Source: Hymenopus coronatus (taxonomy: Eukaryota > Arthropoda > Insecta > Mantodea > Hymenopodidae). From it: DNA of 64,000 nt. The DNA lies in contig CM060900.1 in the NCBI GenBank assembly GCA_030762935.1, forward strand, positions 438,209,259 to 438,273,258, in the 5' to 3' direction. Within the stretch, counting starts at the first letter, position 1, and every line of letters begins with the position of its first letter. Shown in pieces: positions 59,695 through 64,000 of this stretch. The position numbers and the translations under genes are program-made. Below the pieces are notes generated by a model. That model made no database searches, was not told where the DNA came from, and was given only the letters and a program-made list of their open reading frames with translations.

Positions 59695-60843
59695 ATATTT
59701 TTTCCGTTACGGAAATTCTAGAAGGTAATGTTTAATTAATTGTAATAACTATTTGCCTAGATATATAATGTGCATAGCAACATTAGGTTGTCTTCTCTAT
59801 TATGTGTATGTGTAATTATAGTTGTATATAATTTATCATATAATTTTTCATGTCAAGATACACGCAAAGTGCTCTATTTGTGCTCTATTATTTACTGTAC
59901 GCTGAGTTACTATTATTTCCCTGTTGGAGTAAACAAATATCAAGCGAATACAGTGACCTGAGAGTCTAGGTCAACACGCCTCTCTTTTGTCTTGTACATA
60001 CCAGCTGTTGCAATAATATTATTATGTAGTTCCAGGTTATCGTTGCTAGCGCGTCAGCTGTCTAACGAACGATGTCTACGTTTATCGGCCTACGAGCGAG
60101 CAACATTTTATAGTCAGGGCAGAAAATGTATATGCAGCACTTCTTGCTCACCTTCTTCTCGTGCACAGACAGTTGCTTTACCCTGTATTCACATGAAGTG
60201 CATGAAATGAGCATGTATGATACTAAATGGGCTATGGGTTATAAAAGAGTATATACTTCACTTCTTCAAGTAGATATTCTGATTGGTAAGATTAAAGCTT
60301 TTCGAAGACTTTGTACATCAAAGCCTCCAATCTAATGAGTATATGCTCATATTTCACTAGAGTATAATTTAAGCAACAGTATAACAGCTAATGGGGTAAG
60401 CTTGAACATAACACGTACAAATGACAGTTACCCTGATATTTCATTTATGTCTGCTCATTAGTGTAACCTACAACACGTTTGGCTACTGAAAATACATTAC
60501 AAAAGTTAAAGTGCCATTCTGCCTCCAGACAAATAGAACTTTCGTTCCTAACAAGATCAGGATCAGAAGTCAAACCATACACGTTTTATAAAATGCCAAG
60601 TTAGGTCATAAAAAAACTCACCCGATTGCCGATGTGCGCACTTGAGTGGCGGAGATACCTCAGTCAACGTGATAGAGGCACTCAGACATCTCTCAACCAA
60701 CTTCACTGGCGCCGCATTCAACAAGGGAACTAAATTTCTTCTGTGGCGCAGCATAGCGCCAATTACTAACAAATGAATTTAAAAGTAAACACTTCCTACA
60801 AATAAGTGTGCGTTCAGTACAGTATAATAAGTCGTTTTAAATA
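59695..60843. other. no gene recognised
   Basis: No signal that I can support; overlapping small frames only. Confidence 0.5.
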
Positions 60844-60844
60844 T

Positions 60845-61753
60845 GGAGGGAAGATGAATAAGCGAAGTAGCTGTATCTGCGTTTGATGACGATGTAATGA
60901 TCCAGTATTTGCAGGTTTTTTTAGTTATTTTCTAAAGTTATATTTATATGAAAAATTTCACGATGTGTTTAGGATGGCTATTATTCCGTATCTCAGACGT
61001 TCAGTGATTGCTTACGTAACAGGTCCACGGTTGACCCTTCTCTGCCCTTTGCCCAGCCCGACTATAGGTGGTGTGATGTGAGCGATGAATATCGATGGCA
61101 CTGAAACTTCAACCTTTCACGGCTATGTATTTTGTTTACATACAACATTATCTGACTAGGATTTGCAATTTATTCTGGGATAACATAAACATAGTGAACA
61201 AAACTATTTTATGCTTTATTAAATCGACCTTTATAAAATTTACATAGCTCAAACCACATTCGCACTTTCATTTCTTTAAAATACAAAATCACCCTCATTG
61301 CTCTTAAAATTAAAACTAAATCTCAACATTTAAAACACCTTCAGTCGGAATTTAAAGAGAACCTGTGTTACAGATCCTATGATATTCTCCAATGAACGTT
61401 TGTCTTTTGGGAAGATGACATAGAAATCACTGATGATAGTCCCTCTCAGCACTGATATATTGCCCAGTTAAATATCTGCTATTTCAGCATATGTGTAAAG
61501 GAAAATGTTGCGACTGAATCGGTCCCTCGTTTCCTCTCTGCCGGTCTCGTGAATGCAGGAGCAGATCGTTGCATGATGTATGTAAACACAAGAGAGAGAT
61601 AACATAGGGCCGCTCTAAACACATTTGACCCTGAAATTTGTGCTTCATTAATGGTTATGATATTATAAACCGGGCAAAATAAGATACATATATGTTAGAC
61701 TTATTGTTCTCTATTAAATATAAAGAAAGTTATTTGCATTTATTCACTTCCCA
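60845..61753 (+). mobile_element. Rep2 long form, both ends present
   Basis: Left end GGAGGGAAGATGAATAAGCG at 60,845-60,864 and right end ATTTGCATTTATTCACTTCC at 61,732-61,751, the inverted family terminus. The first ~320 bases match the 19 kb copy and the last ~190 match the 30.7 and 14.6 kb copies. The middle (about 61,170-61,560) is unique in the window. No long frame, so it is non-autonomous. (TA)n at 61,808-61,857 lies 55 bases beyond the right end. Confidence 0.65.
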
Positions 61754-61804
61754 CTCTGGATACGGCCTTACAATATTGTACTCCTCAGTAAGTGAGCAAC
61801 AAGT

Positions 61805-61807
<3 letters not shown>

Positions 61808-61857
<50 letters not shown>
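61808..61857. repeat. (TA)n microsatellite
   Basis: About 50 bases of perfect alternating TA. Confidence 0.95.
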
Positions 61858-61859
<2 letters not shown>

Positions 61860-61860
<1 letters not shown>

Positions 61861-62362
61861 CCGTATTGAAGGATTTAGAAATAAGTAAATACGGTTGTAA
61901 ATGCGTGGTCTAAAAGTTTTCTAAAAATTTTAGTCGTTTAAGTCGGAACTGTAAAATTCGAAGTATAGATATAGAATATTTGCTCAAAATTAAAATTCGT
62001 GAGCGGATATAAAATGCAATAATGAATGTTTTATACATTTTTATCGACACTAGGAAGGTTACTGATAATTGTGGGACATAAATTATACCTTCTGAGAAAT
62101 AAGTACTTTGAAATTAATACTTCAGCCGCAATAGTCCGCATGTTTCATCACTATTATCTGAATTGTAACATACACAGGTATGTGGTCATTTACCTTAGTT
62201 CAGACACAGAGTAAGTATGGAATAACAGAAGAGCGGATATTGGCTAGATTCTGGAAGAGGAGAGTGTAAAACTTGAGGTAGCACGTTATCGTCGACAATT
62301 CGTTGTTATTCCGGTTGCTGGAACTAAGTTATATTTTTTTTTAGCTTAACCTCCTTTAACCT
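61860..62362. other. no gene recognised
   Basis: No signal that I can support. Confidence 0.5.
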
Positions 62363-62364
62363 CG

Positions 62365-62567
62365 TTGGTCATATCGGACGATGAATGAAATTGGTGAAAT
62401 GATGCTCAAATGATCTCAGGGTCCAGGGAGCTAAAGTTACTCGACATTCGTCTTTTTAGGACAAGGAAAAACCCCGAAAAAACTTTATCCAGGTAACTCA
62501 CCCTAAGCGAGATTCGAACTCATGACATTTTAAATGTGAAGCCACCACACTACCCAGGCGGGCCTAA
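62365..62567 (-). mobile_element. SINE2-type element
   Basis: Minus strand: GCCCGCCTGGGTAGTGTGGT (head, A-box side), B box GAGTTCGAATCTCGC (62,510-62,524), core GGGGTTTTTCCTTGTCC, then CCCTGGACCCTGAGATCATT and ATTTCATTCATCGTCCGATA. The head and core order match the 63.15 kb copy closely. Confidence 0.7.
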
Positions 62568-62569
62568 GT

Positions 62570-63125
62570 TGTTTTATTGTTTACCATGTAAATACACACT
62601 GATGCCGTGGTGGTCGAGCGCAATATTCGACACGTTTTGCTTGGAAATGACCTGATAAACGCGTTCACAACTAACTTATCAAGCAGTAGTAAAGATATTG
62701 TGACCTAAAAGACTGCACATAGAAAATTAAAATGTCATATCAACATGAAGTTCAGCAGCCAATAACACATATAAGCATATTTATTCAGCGAGGTGTAAGC
62801 AATCTTTTTCAAAATATAATACAGTGAAAGAAAAGGAGCGTCACAGCATTTCGTGTACCACATATGTCCATACGCTTTTGTGGCTTCAAGAATTTTCTGG
62901 AAGATTCAGAGTTTCATATTTGATAAGATGAGCTAGCAAATTCTGAAATACTCTGTACCATTTTGTCTGTTTATTCTTTCCTATAATCAACATAAAAAGC
63001 TGCCCAAATGACTCTGAAAGTTGCGCAAGAACACCGTTGCCCGAAATAAGAGAACAACGCATATACACTCTAGATGTCTCCATATATCCGAAAACCATTT
63101 GGTATCGGCGGAAAGAGCTCTCTGT
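62570..63125. other. no gene recognised
   Basis: GATGCCGTGGTGGTCGAGCG at 62,601-62,620 is an A-box-like string with no B box behind it. Nothing else is supported. Confidence 0.45.
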
Positions 63126-63129
63126 AGCT

Positions 63130-63320
63130 TAACGACCTTTAATCTTTGGTCATATCTGATGATGAATGGATCTCGGGATCCATGGAGTTTAAAGTTACAG
63201 GATAAGGGAAACCACCGAAAAACATCATCCGGAAAAAAGAATCCTAAACGATAATCGAACTCGCGACCAGTTGAATACGAGGCAGACAAGCTTCCCCAAT
63301 ACCACAGAGGCGGGCACGTC
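63130..63320 (-). mobile_element. SINE2-type element
   Basis: Minus strand: GCCCGCCTCTGTGGTATTGG (head), B box GAGTTCGATTATCG (63,249-63,262), a diverged core (GATGTTTTTCGGTGGTTTCC), then GGATCCCGAGATCCATTCAT and CATCAGATATGACCAAAGAT. Same subfamily as the 62.4 kb copy, 760 bases away in the same orientation. Confidence 0.7.
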
Positions 63321-63324
63321 AAGA

Positions 63325-64000
63325 ATTAGTGTGCCGCTGGTAGATGTAGAATATTAATGATATAAATCATTATTATTATGATTATTTATTTATTTAATTA
63401 TATATTCCAATAATCTCCCTTCGTAAGACTCTATATTATTAAATGTTACACAACAAACTTGCCCTTTATATTTTCATGATTTTGCGAATATTTTCTGTAA
63501 CGAGTCCGATGGGTCAACCTCCACCATGCCTCTACAATTCAGATCTTTCACTTGCGTCTACCAAAATTTAGGAACTTCAAACATTTTTCAGGGATCAGTT
63601 CACTATTTAAAAACAGTTGAACTGCCAAACACGGTGTCTTACTTCAACTAGTGGACATCTAGAACTCTTTCTTAGCAAACAAGGTGGCTATGATTGGACA
63701 GTTTGCAATACATGCATACTCACTACTTCTATACTTCTACCAAAATAAAGCATTAAGATACACATCAAAAGTCTCCAGTCCTAAACTTATAGACCTGCCT
63801 TCTAATACCATCACTATTGTTTTACCTAATTCAACTAATATTATTCCAACATTTTGTGATTAGTATTAAAATTATAGAGCGTAAATGTTTATATGAATGT
63901 TGAATCGCGAACAATGACGATAAGTCCAAACAGCCGCATGACTGTGGCACACTATAAGTTTTATGCTTTAAAACCTTCTGCAAAATCGTATAGGTAACTT
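63325..64000. other. no gene recognised
   Basis: A short ATT-rich patch lies at 63,365-63,395. No other signal. Confidence 0.5.

Overview
This is an AT-rich animal (probably arthropod) genomic window with no intact protein-coding gene that I can support. The evidence is its repeat content: tRNA-derived SINEs with Pol III box motifs and poly(A) tails, a decayed LINE with endonuclease and reverse transcriptase remnants, RTE-type LINE scraps, mariner-like transposase scraps, MITE-like elements and many microsatellites. The SINE style and the LINE and mariner remnants suggest an insect with a large, repeat-rich genome, perhaps polyneopteran. That placement is an inference, and I cannot name the species. 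Open reading frames are short and mostly lack any recognisable domain, so the window reads as intergenic or intronic.

Layout. 0-13 kb: copies of an unclassified 0.8-1.0 kb dispersed repeat (here Rep1), SINE2-type copies, a possible piggyBac-like N-terminal remnant near 3.3 kb and an open island near 7.9 kb. 13.8-19.3 kb: a cluster of SINEs, a 702-bp compound tetranucleotide array at 15,083-15,784, the 3 kb decayed LINE (minus strand) whose 3' end abuts that array, and a Rep2 (MITE-like) copy. 19.9-28.7 kb: two Rep1 copies, two RTE scraps, SINE1 and SINE4 copies, a 0.36 kb element with terminal inverted repeats, mariner-like scraps and a long SINE2 copy. 30-41.5 kb: Rep2 with terminal inverted repeats, SINE1 copies with target-site duplications, a hairpin element with a hammerhead-like core at 33.2 kb, and an inverted SINE3 pair. 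42.9-64 kb: the densest Rep1 zone, including two copies end to end and one copy carrying an inverted SINE3 pair flanked by an 11-bp duplication, followed by long SINE2 copies and a long Rep2 copy.

Nothing here forms a working pathway. The sequence is a record of successive insertions: Rep1 is old and diverged and is used as a target by SINE3, SINE1 sits inside the inverted SINE3 locus, and SINE1 is young (two copies nearly identical). The observations most worth following are the Rep1 family, the inverted SINE3 pairs, the hammerhead-like hairpin, and the LINE-linked microsatellite.
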